Origin: Atherix ibis
Taxonomy: Eukaryota; Arthropoda; Insecta; Diptera; Athericidae
Assembly: GCA_958298945.1 (NCBI GenBank)
Contig: OY282608.1
Location: forward strand, 22,731,933 to 22,795,932
Direction of reading: 5' to 3'
Length of the DNA: 64,000 nt
Part shown: positions 1 through 13,240 of the stretch, one piece after another
How the letters are laid out: the number at the start of each line of letters is the position of its first letter
Position numbering within the stretch: the first letter of the stretch is position 1
Translations under genes and position numbers: made by a program
The notes under the pieces: generated by a model
Database searches by the model: none
Seen by the model: only the letters and a program-made list of their open reading frames with translations
What the model was told of the DNA's origin: nothing

Positions 1-2269
1 AAACCAACAAGCCAACAAGCCAACAAACCAACAAACCAACAAGCCAACAAGCCAACAAGCCAACAAACCAACAAACCAACAAAGCAACAAACCAACAAAC
101 CAACAAACCAACAAACCAACAAACCAACAAACCGACAAACCAACAAGCCAACAAGCCAACTAACAAATTACACAACAAACCAACAAACAAATAAACCATC
201 AAACCAACAAACCAATAAACCAACAAACCAACAAACCAACAAACAAAAAACCAACAAACCAACAAACCAACAAGCCAACAAGCCAACAAACCAACAAGCC
301 AACAAGCCAACAAGCCAACAAACCAACAAACCAACAAACCAACAAGCCAACAAACCAACAAACTAACAAACCAACAAACCAACAAGCCAACAAACCAACA
401 AACAAATAAACCAACAAACCAAAAAACCAACAAACCAACAAACCAACAAACCAACAAACCAACAAACCAACAAACCAACAAGCCAACAAACCAACAAACC
501 AACAAACCAACAAGCCAACAAACCAACAAACAAATAAACCAACAAACCAACAAACCAACAAACCAACAAACCAAAAAACCAACAAACCAATAAGCCAACA
601 AGCCAACAAACCAACAAACTAACAAACCAACAAACGAACTAATCAACAAACCAACAAACTTAGTAACCAACAAGCCAACAAACCAACAAACCAACAAGCC
701 AACAAGCCAACAAACCAACAAACCAACAAGCCAACAAACCAATAAACCAACAAACTAACAAACCAACAAACCAACAAACCAACAAACCAACAAACCAACA
801 AGCCAACAAACCAACAAACAAATAAACCAACAAACCAAAAAACCAACAAACCAACAAACCAACAAACCAACAAACCAACAAACCAACAAACCAACAAACC
901 AACAAACCAAGTAACCAACAAGCCAACAAACCAACAAACCAAAAACCGACACGCAAACAAACCAACAAACCAACAAGCCAACAAACCAACAAACCAACAA
1001 ACCAACAAACCAACAAGCCAACAAGCCAACAAACCAACAAACCAACAAACCAACAAGCCAACAAACCAACAAGCCAACAAACCAACAAACCAACAAACCA
1101 ACAAGCCAACAAACCAACAAACCAACACACCAAGTAACCAAAAAGCCAACAAACTAACAAACCAACAAGCCAACAAGCCAACAAGCCAACAAACCAACAA
1201 ACCAACAAGCCAACAAGCCAACAAACCAACAAACCAACAAGCCAACGAACCAACAAACCAACAAACCAAAAAACCAACAAACCAAAAAACCAACAAACCA
1301 AAAAACCAACAAACCAACAAACCAACAAACCAACAAACCAACAAACCAACAAGCACACAAGCCAACAAACCAACAAACCAACAAACCAACAAGCCAACAA
1401 ACCAACAAACCAACAAACCAAGTAACCAAAAAGCCAACAAACTAACAAACCAACAAGCCAACAAACCAACAAGCCAACAAGCCAACAAACCAACCAACGA
1501 ACAAAGCAACAAACCAAAAAACCAACAAACCAAAAAACCAACAAACCAACAAACCATCAAAAGAACAAAGCAACAAGCCAACAAGCCAACAAACCAACAA
1601 ACCAACAAGCCAACAAACCAACAAACCAGCAAGCCAACAAGCCAACAAACCAACAAACCAACAAACCAACAAGCCAACAAACCAACAAACCAACAAGCCA
1701 ACAAACCAACAAACCAACAAACCAACAAACCAACAAGCCAACAAGCCAACAAACCAACAAACCAACAAGCCAACAAACCAACAAACCAACAAGCCAACAA
1801 ACCAACAAACCAACAAACCAACATGCCAACAAACCAACAAAATAAGTAACCAACAAGCCAACAAACCAAAAAACCAACAAGCCAACAAGCCAACAAACCA
1901 ACAAACCAACAAACCAACAAGCCAACAAACCAAAAAACCAACAAACCAACAAACCAAGTAACCAAAAGGCCAACAAACTACCAAACCAACAAGCCAACAA
2001 GCTAACAAACCAACAAGCCAACAAACCAACAAACCAACAAAGCAACAAGCCACCAAGCCAACAAACAAACAAACCAACAAACCAAGTAACCAAAAGGCCA
2101 AGAAAATAACAAACCAACAAGCCAACAAGCCAACAAACCAACAAGCCAACAAACCAACAAACCAACAAACCAACAAACCAACAAACCAAAAAACCAACAA
2201 ACCAACATGCCAACAAACCAACAAACTAAGTAACCAACAAGCCAACAAACCAACAAACCAACAAACCAA
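1..2269. repeat. Irregular head of the array
   Basis: Basic units with scattered marker variants and no clear long period. A phase-slipping CCGACACGC marker lies near 946. The CCAAGTAACC marker followed by AAAAGCC occurs at 1130 and 1418, 288 bp (36 units) apart, suggesting a short local duplication. The AAAAGG variant appears near 1964 and 2095, and CATGCC markers at 1822 and 2206. Nothing other than repeat is visible. Confidence 0.8.
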
Positions 2270-3905
2270 CATGCCAACAAACCAACAAACTAAGTAACCA
2301 AAAAGCCAACAAACCAACAAACCAATAAGCCAACAAGCCAACAAACCAACAAACCAACAAACCAACAAGCCAACAAACTAACAAGCCAACAAGCCAACAA
2401 ACCAACAAACCAACAAACTAACAAGCCAATAAACCAACAAGCTAACAAGCCAACAAACCAACAAGCCAACAAACCAACAAACCAACAAACCCAAAAACCA
2501 ACAAACCAACAAGCCAACAAGCCAACAAACCCACAAACTAACAAACCAACAAACGAACTAACATACAAACCAACAAGCCAACAAACCAACAAACCAACAA
2601 ACCAACAAATCGACAAACCAACAAGCCAACAAGCCAACAAGCCAACAAACCAACAAACCAACAAGCCAACAAACCAACAAACCAACAAGCCAACAAGCCA
2701 ACAAACCAACAAACCAAGAAGCCAACAAGCCAACAAACCAACAAACCAACAAAGCAACAAACCAACAAACCAACAAACCAACAAACCAACAAACCAACAA
2801 GCCAACAAGCCAACAAACCAACAAACCAACAAGCCAACAAGCCAACAAGCCAACAAACCGACAAACCAACAAAGCAACAAACCAACAAACCAACAAACCA
2901 ACAAACCAACAAACCAACAAACCAACAAGCCAACAAGCCAACAAACCAACAAACTAACAAACCAACAAACCAACAAGCCAACAAACCAACAAGCCAACAA
3001 ACCAACAAACCAACAAACCAAGTAACCAAAAAGCCAACAAACTAACAAACCAACAAGCCAACAAGCCAACAAACCAGCAAACCAACAAAGCAACAAGCCA
3101 ACAAGCCAACAAACCAACAAACCAACAAGCCAACAAACCAACAAACCAACAAGCCAACAAGCCAACAAACCAACAAACCAACAAACCAACAAGCCAACAA
3201 ACCAACAAACCAACAAGCAAACAAACCAACAAACCAACAAACCAACAAGCCAACAAACCAACAAACCAAAAAACCAAAAAACCAACAAACCAACAAACCA
3301 ACAAACCAACAAACCAACAAACCAACAAACCAACAAACCAACAAACCAACAAGCCAACAAGCCAACAAACCAACAAACCAACAAACCAACAATCCAACAA
3401 ACCAACAAGCCAACAAACCAACAAACCAAGTAACCAAAAAGCCAACAAACTAACAAACCAACAAGCCAACAAACCAACAAGCCAACAAGCCAACAAACCA
3501 ACAAACCAACAAAGCAACAAACCAAAAAACCAACAAACCGAAAAACCAACAAACCAACAAACCATCAAACGAACAAAGCAACAAGCCAACAAGCCAACAC
3601 ACCAACAAACCAACAAGCCAACAAACCAACAAACCAACAAGCCAACAAGCCAACAAACCAACAAACCAACAAGCCAACAAACCAACAAACCAACAAACCA
3701 ACAAACCAACAAGCCAACAAACCAACAAACCAACAAACCAACAAACCAACAAACCAACAAGCCAACAAGCCAACAAACCAACAAACCAACAAGCCAACAA
3801 ACCAACAAACCAACAAACCAACAAGCCAACAAACCAACAAACCAACAAGCCAACAAACCAACAAACCAACAAACCAACAAGCCAACAAACCAACAAACCA
3901 ACAAA
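2270..3905. repeat. HOR block B, first copy
   Basis: This block begins at a CATGCC marker (2270). It contains a distinctive combination: AAACCCAAAAACC then AAACCCACAAAC near 2488-2540, CGAACTAACATAC at 2554, AAATCGAC near 2607 and CCAAGAAGCC at 2714. The same markers in the same order recur exactly 11,056 bp downstream (13326, 13610, 13770) and 6,987 bp further on (20313, 20597, 20757). The block ends near a CTAAGTAACT marker at 3906, which has counterparts at 14794 and 21757. The shared markers show common descent of the three blocks. Confidence 0.85.
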
Positions 3906-6179
3906 CTAAGTAACTAACAAGCCAACAAACCAACAAACCAACAAAGCAACAAACCAACAAACCAACAAACCAACAAGCCAACAAACCAACAAACAAATAA
4001 ACCAACAAACCAACAAACAAATAAACCAACAAACCAACAAACCAACAAACCAACAAACCAACAAACCAAAAAACCAACAAACCAACAAACCAACAAGCCA
4101 ACAAGCCAACAAACCAACAAGCCAACAAGCCAACAAACCAACAAATCAACAAACCAACAAGCCAACAAACCAACAAACCAACAAACCAACAAACCAACAA
4201 GCCAACAAATCAACAAACAAATAAACCAACAAACCAAAAAACCAACAAACCAACAAACCAACAAACCAACAAACCAACAAACCAACAAACCAACAAACCA
4301 ACAAACCAACAAACCAACAAACCAACAAACCGAAAAAACCAACAAACCAACAAGCCAACAAGCCAACAAACCAACAAACCAACAAACCAACAAACCAACA
4401 AACCAAGTAACCAAAAAACAAACAAACCATCAAACGAACAAAGCAACAAACCAACAAACCAACAAACCAACAAGCCAACAAACCAACAAACAAATAAACC
4501 AACAAACCAACAAACAAATAAACCAACAAACCAACAAACCAACAAACCAACAAACCAACAAACCAACAAACCAAAAAACCAACAAACCAACAAACCAACA
4601 AGCCAACAAGCCAACAAACCAACAAGCCAACAAGCCAACAAACCAACAAATCAACAAACCAACAAGCCAACAAACCAACAAACCAACAAACCAACAAACC
4701 AACAAACCAACAAGCCAACAAATCAACAAACAAATAAACCAACAAACCAAAAAACCAACAAACCAACAAACCAACAAACCAACAAACCAACAAACCAACA
4801 AACCAACAAGCCAACAAACCAACAAACCAACAAACCAACAAGCTAACAAACCAACAAACAAATAAACCAACAAACCAAAAAACCAAAAAACCAACAAACC
4901 AGCAAACCAACAAACCAACAAACCAACAAACCAACAAGCCAACAAGCCAACAAACCAACAAACCAACAAACCAACAATCCAACAAGCCAACAAGCCAACA
5001 AACCAACAAACCAACAAAGCAACAAGCCAACAAGCCAACAAACCAACAAACCAACAACCCAACAAACCAATAAACCAACAAGCCAACAAGCCAACAAACC
5101 AACAAACCAACAAACCAATAAGCCAACAAACCAACAAACCAACAAGCCAACAAACCAAACAAACCAACAAACCAACAAACCAACAAACCAACAAGCCAAC
5201 AAGCCAACAAACCAACAAACCAACAAGCCAACAAACCAACAAACCACCAAGCCAACAAACCAACAAGCCAACAAATCAACAAACAAATAAACCAACAAAC
5301 CAAAAAACCAACAAACCAACAAACCAACAAACCAACAAACCAACAAACCAACAAGCCAACAAACCAACAAACCAACAAACCAACAAGCCAACAAACCAAC
5401 AAACAAATAAACCAACAAACCAACAAACCAACAAACCAACAATCCAACAAACCAAAAAAACCAACAAACCAACAAGCCAACAAGCCAACAAACCAACAAA
5501 CCAACAAACCAACAAACCAACAAACCAAGTAACCAAAAAACAAACAAACCATCAAACGAACAAAGCAACAAACCAACAAACCAACAAACCAACAAGCCAA
5601 CAAACCAACAAACAAATAACCAACAAACCAACAAACAAATAAACCAACAAACCAACAAACCAACAAACCAACAAACCAACAAACCAACAAACCAAAAAAC
5701 CAACAAACCAACAAACCAACAAGCAAACAAGCCAACAAACCAACAAATCAACAAACCAACAAGCCAACAAACCAACAAACCAACAAACCAACAAACCAAC
5801 AAGCCAACAAATCAACAAACAAATAAACCAACAAACCAACAAACCAACAAACCAACAAACCAACAAACCAACAAGCCAACAAACCAACAAACCAACAAAC
5901 CAACAAGCCAACAAACCAACAAACAAATAAACCAACAAACCAAAAAACCAAAAAACCAACAAACCAGCAAACCAACAAACCAACAAACCAACAAACCAAC
6001 AAGCCAACAAGCCAACAAACCAACAAACCAACAAAGCAACAATCCAACAAGCCAACAAGCCAACAAACCAACAAACCAACAAAGCAACAAGCCAACAAGC
6101 CAACAAACCAACAAACCAACAAACCAACATGCCAACAAACCAACAAACTAAGTAACCAACAAGCCAACAAACCAACAAA

Positions 6180-7100
6180 CCAACAAGCCAACAAACCAAC
6201 AAGCCAACAAGCCAACAAACCAACAAACCAACAAAGCAACAAACCAAAAAACCAACAAACCAAAAAACCAACAAACCAACAAACCATCAAACGAACAAAG
6301 CAACAAGCCAACAAGCCAACAAACCAACAAACCAACAAGTTAACAAACCAACAAACCAACAAGCCAACAAGCCAACAAACCAACAAACCAACAAACCAAC
6401 AAACCAACAAGCCAACAAACCAACAAACCAACAAACCAACAAACCAACAAGCCAACAAGCCAACAAACCAACAAACCAACAAGCCAACAAACCAACAAAC
6501 CAACAAGCCAACAAACCAACAAACCAACAAACCAACATGCCAACAAACCAACAAACTAAGTAACCAACAAGCCAACAAACCAACAAACCAACAAGCCAAC
6601 AAGCCAACAAGCCAACAAGCCAACAAACCAACAAGCCAACAAACCAACAAACCAACAAGCAAACAAACCAACAAACCAACAAACCAACAAGCCAACAAAC
6701 CAACAAACCAAAAAACCAAAAAACCAACAAACCAACAAACCAACAAACCAACAAACCAACAAACCAACAAACCAACAAGCCAACAAGCCAACAAACCAAC
6801 AAACCAACAAGCCAACAAACCAACAAACCAAGTAACCAAAAAGCCAACAAACTAACAAACCAACAAGCCAACAAACCAACAAGCCAACAAGCCAACAAAC
6901 CAACAAACCAACAAAGCAACAAACCAAAAAACCAACAAACCAAAAAACCAACAAACCAACAAACCATCAAACGAACAAAGCAACAAGCCAACAAGCCAAC
7001 AAACCAACAAACCAACAAGTTAACAAACCAACAAACCAACAAGCCAACAAGCCAACAAACCAACAAACCAACAAACCAACAAACCAACAAGCCAACAAAC
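6180..7100. repeat. Local 680-bp duplication (85 units)
   Basis: The marker CCATCAAACG at 6284 is repeated at 6964, and the rare marker AAGTTAACAAACC (its GTTAAC at 6339) is repeated at 7019. Both pairs are exactly 680 bp, or 85 units, apart. Sequence on both sides of the markers is alike for at least 160 bp. AAGTTAAC was not noticed elsewhere in the window, so this looks like a local event. Confidence 0.75.
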
Positions 7101-7330
7101 CAACAAACCAACAAGCCAACAAACCAACAAACCAACAAACCAATAAGCCAACAAACCAAAAACAAATAAACCAACAAACCAAAAAACCAACAAACTAACA
7201 AACCAACAAACCAACAAACCAACAAACCAACAAGCCAACAAACCAACAAACCAACAAACCAACAAGCCAACAAACCAACAAACAAATAAACCAACAAACC
7301 AACAAACCAACAAACCAACAAACCAACAAA

Positions 7331-9500
7331 CCGAAAAAACCAACAAACCAACAAGCCAACAAGCCAACAAACCAACAAACCAACAAACCAACAAACCAAC
7401 AAACCAAGTAACCAAAAAACAAACAAACCATCAAACGAACAAAGCAACAAACCAACAAACCAACAAACCAACAAGCCAACAAACCAACAAACAAATAAAC
7501 CAACAAACCAACAAACAAATAAACCAACAAACCAACAAACCAACAAACCAACAAACCAACAAACCAAAAAACCAACAAACCAACAAACCAACAAGCCAAC
7601 AAGCCAACAAACCAACAAGCCAACAAGCCAACAAACCAACAAATCAACAAACCAACAAGCCAACAAACCAACAAACCAACAAACCAACAAACCAACAAGC
7701 CAACAAATCAACAAACAAATAAACCAACAAACCAAAAAACCAACAAACATACAAACCAACAAACCAACAAACCAACAAGCCAACAAACCAACAAACCAAC
7801 AAACCAACAAGCCAACAAACAAACAAACAAATAAACCAACAAACCAAAAAACCAAAAAACCAACAAACCAGCAAACCAACAAACCAACAAACCAACAAAC
7901 CAACAAGCCAACAAGCCAACAAACCAACAAACCAACAAACCAACAATCCAACAAGCCAACAAGCCAACAAACCAACAAACCAACAAAGCAACAAGCCAAC
8001 AAGCCAACAAACCAACAAACCAACAAGCCAACAAACCAATAAACCAACAAGCCAACAAGCCAACAAACCAACAAACCAACAAACCAATAAGCCAACAAAC
8101 CAACAAACCAACAAGCCAACAAACCAAACAAACCAACAAACCAACAAACCAACAAACCAACAAGCCAACAAGCCAACAAACCAACAAACCAACAAGCCAA
8201 CAAACCAACAAACCAACAAGCCAACAAACCAACAAGCTAACAAATCAACAAACAAATAAACCAACAAACCAAAAAACCAACAAACCAACAAACCAACAAA
8301 CCAACAAACCAACAAACCAACAAGCCAACAAACCAACAAACCAACAAACCAACAAGCCAACAAACCAACAAACAAATAAACCAACAAACCAACAAACCAA
8401 CAAACCAACAATCCAACAAACCGAAAAAACCAACAAACCAACAAGCCAACAAGCTAACAAACCAACAAACCAACAAACCAACAAACCAACAAACCAAGTA
8501 ACCAAAAAACAAACAAACCATCAAACGAACAAAGCAACAAACCAACAAACCAACAAACCAACAAGCCAACAAACCAACAAACAAATAAACCAACAAACCA
8601 ACAAACAAATAAACCAACAAACCAACAAACCAACAAACCAACAAACCAACAAACCAACAAACCAAAAAACCAACAAACCAACAAACCAACAAGTAAACAA
8701 GCCAACAAACCAACAAGCCAACAAGCCAACAAACCAACAAATCAACAAACCAACAAGCCAACAAACCAACAAACCAACAAACCAACAAACCAACAAGCCA
8801 ACAAATCAACAAACAAATAAACCAACAAACCAAAAAACCAACAAACCAACAAACCAACAAACCAACAAACCAACAAACCAACAAGCCAACAAACCAACAA
8901 ACCAACAAACCAACAAGCCAACAAACCAACAAACAAATAAACCAACAAACCAAAAAACCAAAAAACCAACAAACCAGCAAACCAACAAACCAACAAACCA
9001 ACAAACCAACAAGCCAACAAGCCAACAAACCAACAAACCAACAAACCAACAATCCAACAAGCCAACAAGCCAACAAACCAACAAACCAACAAAGCAACAA
9101 GCCAACAAGCCAACAAACCAACAAACCAACAAGCCAACAAACCAATAAACCAACAAGCCAACAAGCAAACAAACCAACAAACCAACAAACCAATAAGCCA
9201 ACAAACCAACAAACCAACAAGCCAGCAAACCAACAAACCAACAAACCAACAAACCAACAAACCAACAAGCCAACAAGCCAACAAACCAACAAACCAACAA
9301 GCCAACAAACCAACAAACCAACAAGCCAACAAACCAACAAACCAACAAACCAACATGCCAACAAACCAACAAACTAAGTAACCAACAAGCCAACAAACCA
9401 ACAAACCAACAAGCCAACAAGCCAACAAGCCAACAAGCCAACAAACCAACAAGCCAACAAACCAACAATCCAACAAGCAAACAAACCAACAAACCAACAA
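7331..9500. repeat. 1,090-bp duplication inside zone C
   Basis: CCGAAAAAACC at 7331 and 8421 and CCATCAAACG at 7428 and 8518 are both 1,090 bp apart, so two independent markers give the same period. The remainder of 2 modulo 8 points to single-base slips inside the unit, such as CCAAACAAACC near 8126. The end of the second copy is approximate. Confidence 0.75.
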
Positions 9501-10734
9501 ACCAACAAGCCAACAAACCAACAAACCAAAAAACCAAAAAAACCAACAAACCAACAAACCAACAAACCAACAAACCAACAAACCAACAAACCAACAAGCC
9601 AACAAGCCAACAAACCAACAAACCAACAAACCAACAATCCAACAAACCAACAAGCCAACAAACCAACAAAGCAAGTAACCAAAAAGCCAACAAACTAACA
9701 AACCAACAAGCCAACAAACCAACAAAACAACAAGCCAACAAGCCAACAAACCAACAAACCAACAAGCCAACAAACCAACAAACCAACAAGCCAACAAGCC
9801 AACAAACCAACAAACCAACAAACCAACAAGCCAACAAACCAACAAACCAACAAGCCAACAAACCAACAAACCAACAAACCAACAAACCAACAAACCAACA
9901 AACCAACAAGCCAACAAGCCAACAAACCAACAAACCAACAAGCCAACAAACCAACAAACCAACAAACCAACAAGCCAACAAACCAACAAACCAACAAACT
10001 AAGTAACTAACAAGCCAACAAACCAACAAACCAACAAGCCAACAAGCCAACAAACCAACAAACCAACAAACCAACAAACCAACAAACCAAGTAACCAAAA
10101 AACAAACAAATCATCAAACGAACAAAGCAACAAACCAACAAACCAACAAACCAACAAGCCAACAAACCAACAAACAAATAAACCAACAAACCAACAAACA
10201 AATAAACCAACAAACCAACAAACCAACAAACCAACAAACCAACAAACCAAAAAACCAACAAACCAACAAACCAACAAGCCAACAAGCCAACAAACCAACA
10301 AGCCAACAAGCCAACAAACCAACAAATCAACAAACCAACAAGCCAACAAACCAACAAACCAACAAACCAACAAACCAACAAGCCAACAAATCAACAAACA
10401 AATAAACCAACAAACCAAAAAACCAACAAACCAACAAACCAACAAACCAACAAACCAACAAACCAACAAGCCAACAAACCAACAAACCAACAAACCAACA
10501 AGCCAACAAACCAACAAACAAATAAACCAACAAACCAAAAAACCAAAAAACCAACAAACCAGCAAACCAACAAACCAACAAACCAACAAACCAACAAACC
10601 AACAAACCAACAAACCAACAAGCCAAAAAACCAACAAATCAACAAACCAACAAGCCAACAAACCAACAAACCAACAAACCAACAAACCAACAAGCCAACA
10701 AATCAACAAACAAATAAACCAACAAACCAACAAA

Positions 10735-12930
10735 CCGAAAAAACCAACAAACCAACAAGCCAACAAGCCAACAAACCAACAAACCAACAAACCAACAAAC
10801 CAACAAACCAAGTAACCAAAAAACAAACAAACCATCAAACGAACAAAGCAACAAACCAACAAACCAACAAACCAACAAGCCAACAAACCAACAAACAAAT
10901 AAACCAACAAACCAACAAACAAATAAACCAACAAACCAACAAACCAACAAACCAACAAACCAACAAACCAAAAAACCAACAAACCAACAAACCAACAAGC
11001 CAACAAGCCAACAAACCAACAAGCCAACAAGCCAACAAACCAACAAATCAACAAACCAACAAGCCAACAAACCAACAAACCAACAAACCAACAAACCAAC
11101 AAGCCAACAAATCAACAAACAAATAAACCAACAAACCAAAAAACCAACAAACCAACAAACCAACAAACCAACAAACCAACAAACCAACAAGCCAACAAAC
11201 CAACAAACCAACAAACCAACAAGCCAACAAACCAACAAACAAATAAACCAACAAACCAAAAAACCAAAAAACCAACAAACCAGCAAACCAACAAACCAAC
11301 AAACCAACAAACCAACAAGCCAACAAGCCAACAAACCAACAAACCAACAAACCAACAATCCAACAAGCCAACAAGCCAACAAACCAACAAACCAACAAAG
11401 CAACAAGCCAACAAGCCAACAAACCAACAAACCAACAAGCCAACAAACCAATAAACCAACAAGCCAACAAGCCAACAAACCAACAAACCAACAAACCAAT
11501 AAGCCAACAAATCAACAAACCAACAAGCCAACAAACCAAACAAACCAACAAACCAACAAACCAACAAACCAACAAGCCAACAAGCCAACAAACCAACAAA
11601 CCAACAAGCCAACAAACCAACAAACCAACAAGCCAACAAACCAACAAGCCAACAAATCAACAAACAAATAAACCAACAAACCAAAAAACCAACAAACCAA
11701 CAAACCAACAAACCAACAAACCAACAAACCAACAAGCCAACAAACCAACAAACCAACAAACCAACAAGCCAACAAACCAACAAACAAATAAACCAACAAA
11801 CCAACAAACCAACAAACCAACAATCCAACAAACCGAAAAAACCAACAAACCAACAAGCCAACAAGCCAACAAACCAACAAACCAACAAACCAACAAACCA
11901 ACAAACCAAGTAACCAAAAAACAAACAAACCATCAAACCAACAAAGCAACAAACCAACAAACCAACAAACCAACAAGCCAACAAACCAACAAACAAATAA
12001 ACCAACAAACCAACAAACAAATAAACCAACAAACCAACAAACCAACAAACCAACAAACCAACAAACCAAAAAACCAACAAACCAACAAACCAACAAGCAA
12101 ACAAGCCAACAAACCAACAAGCCAACAAGCCAACAAACCAACAAATCAACAAACCAACAAGCCAACAAACCAACAAACCAACAAACCAACAAACCAACAA
12201 GCCAACAAATCAACAAACAAATAAACCAACAAACCAAAAAACCAACAAACCAACAAACCAACAAACCAACAAACCAACAAACCAACAAGCCAACAAACCA
12301 ACAAACCAACAAACCAACAAGCCAACAAACCAACAAACAAATAAACCAACAAACCAAAAAACCAAAAAACCAACAAACCAGCAAACCAACAAACCAACAA
12401 ACCAACAAACCAACAAGCCAACAAGCCAACAAACCAACAAACCAACAAACCAACAATCCAACAAGCCAACAAGCCAACAAACCAACAAACCAACAAAGCA
12501 ACAAGCCAACAAGCCAACAAACCAACAAACCAACAAGCCAACAAACCAATAAACCAACAAGCCAACAAGCCAACAAACCAACAAACCAACAAACCAATAA
12601 GCCAACAAACCAACAAACCAACAAGCCAACAAACCAACAAACCAACAAACCAACAAACCAACAAACCAACAAGCCAACAAGCCAACAAACCAACAAACCA
12701 ACAAGCCAACAAACCAACAAACCAACAAGCCAACAAACCAACAAACCAACAAACCAACATGCCAACAAACCAACAAACTAAGTAACCAACAAGCCAACAA
12801 ACCAACAAACCAACAAGCCAACAAGCCAACAAGCCAACAAGCCAACAAGCCAACAAACCAACAAACCAACAAACCAACAAACCAAGTAACCAAAAAACCA
12901 ACAAACCATCAAACGAACAAAGCAACAAAC
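10735..12930. repeat. 1,098-bp duplication inside zone C
   Basis: CCGAAAAAACC at 10735 and 11833, and the CCAT marker at 10832 and 11930, are both 1,098 bp apart. This is the 1,090-bp unit seen at 7331-8421 plus one 8-bp monomer. It suggests the two duplicated pairs share ancestry and differ by gain or loss of one unit. The right boundary is approximate. Confidence 0.75.
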
Positions 12931-13240
12931 CAACAAACCAACAAACCAACAAGCCAACAAACCAACAAACAAATAAACCAACAAACCAACAAACAAATAA
13001 ACCAACAAACCAACAAACCAACAAACCAACAAACCAACAAACCAACAAACCAAAAAACCAACAAACCAACAAACCAACAAGCCAACAAGCCAACAAACCA
13101 ACAAGCCAATAAGCCAACAAACCAACAAACCAACAAGCCAACAAACCAACAAACTAACAAACCAACAAACGAACTAATCAACAAATCAACAAACTAAGTA
13201 ACCAACAAGCCAACAAACCAACAAACCAACAAGCCAACAA

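Larger units (their letters stand above)
3906..13240. repeat. HOR zone C, rich in CAAATAAACC and CCATCAAACG markers
   Basis: The zone is marked by frequent CAAATAAACC units, by CCATCAAACGAAC (4427, 5549, 6284, 6964, 7428, 8518, 10832, 12906; slightly changed forms at 10111 and 11930) and by the phase-slipping CCGAAAAAACC (4330, 7331, 8421, 10735, 11833). Marker spacings repeat but are not uniform, for example 1,122, 1,090 and 1,098 bp, so this is a patchwork of duplications rather than one clean HOR. It holds the longest open stretch on the - strand (6287-8227), which is pure repeat. No gene is visible. Confidence 0.85.

Noticed and set aside
6287..8227. Long - strand reading frame of 646 codons, and the many others like it, as membrane protein genes
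   Set aside because: All three - frames are open over the same DNA and give the same octapeptide cycle. There is no codon bias, domain, start context or end signal. The openness follows from the unit having no stop codon.
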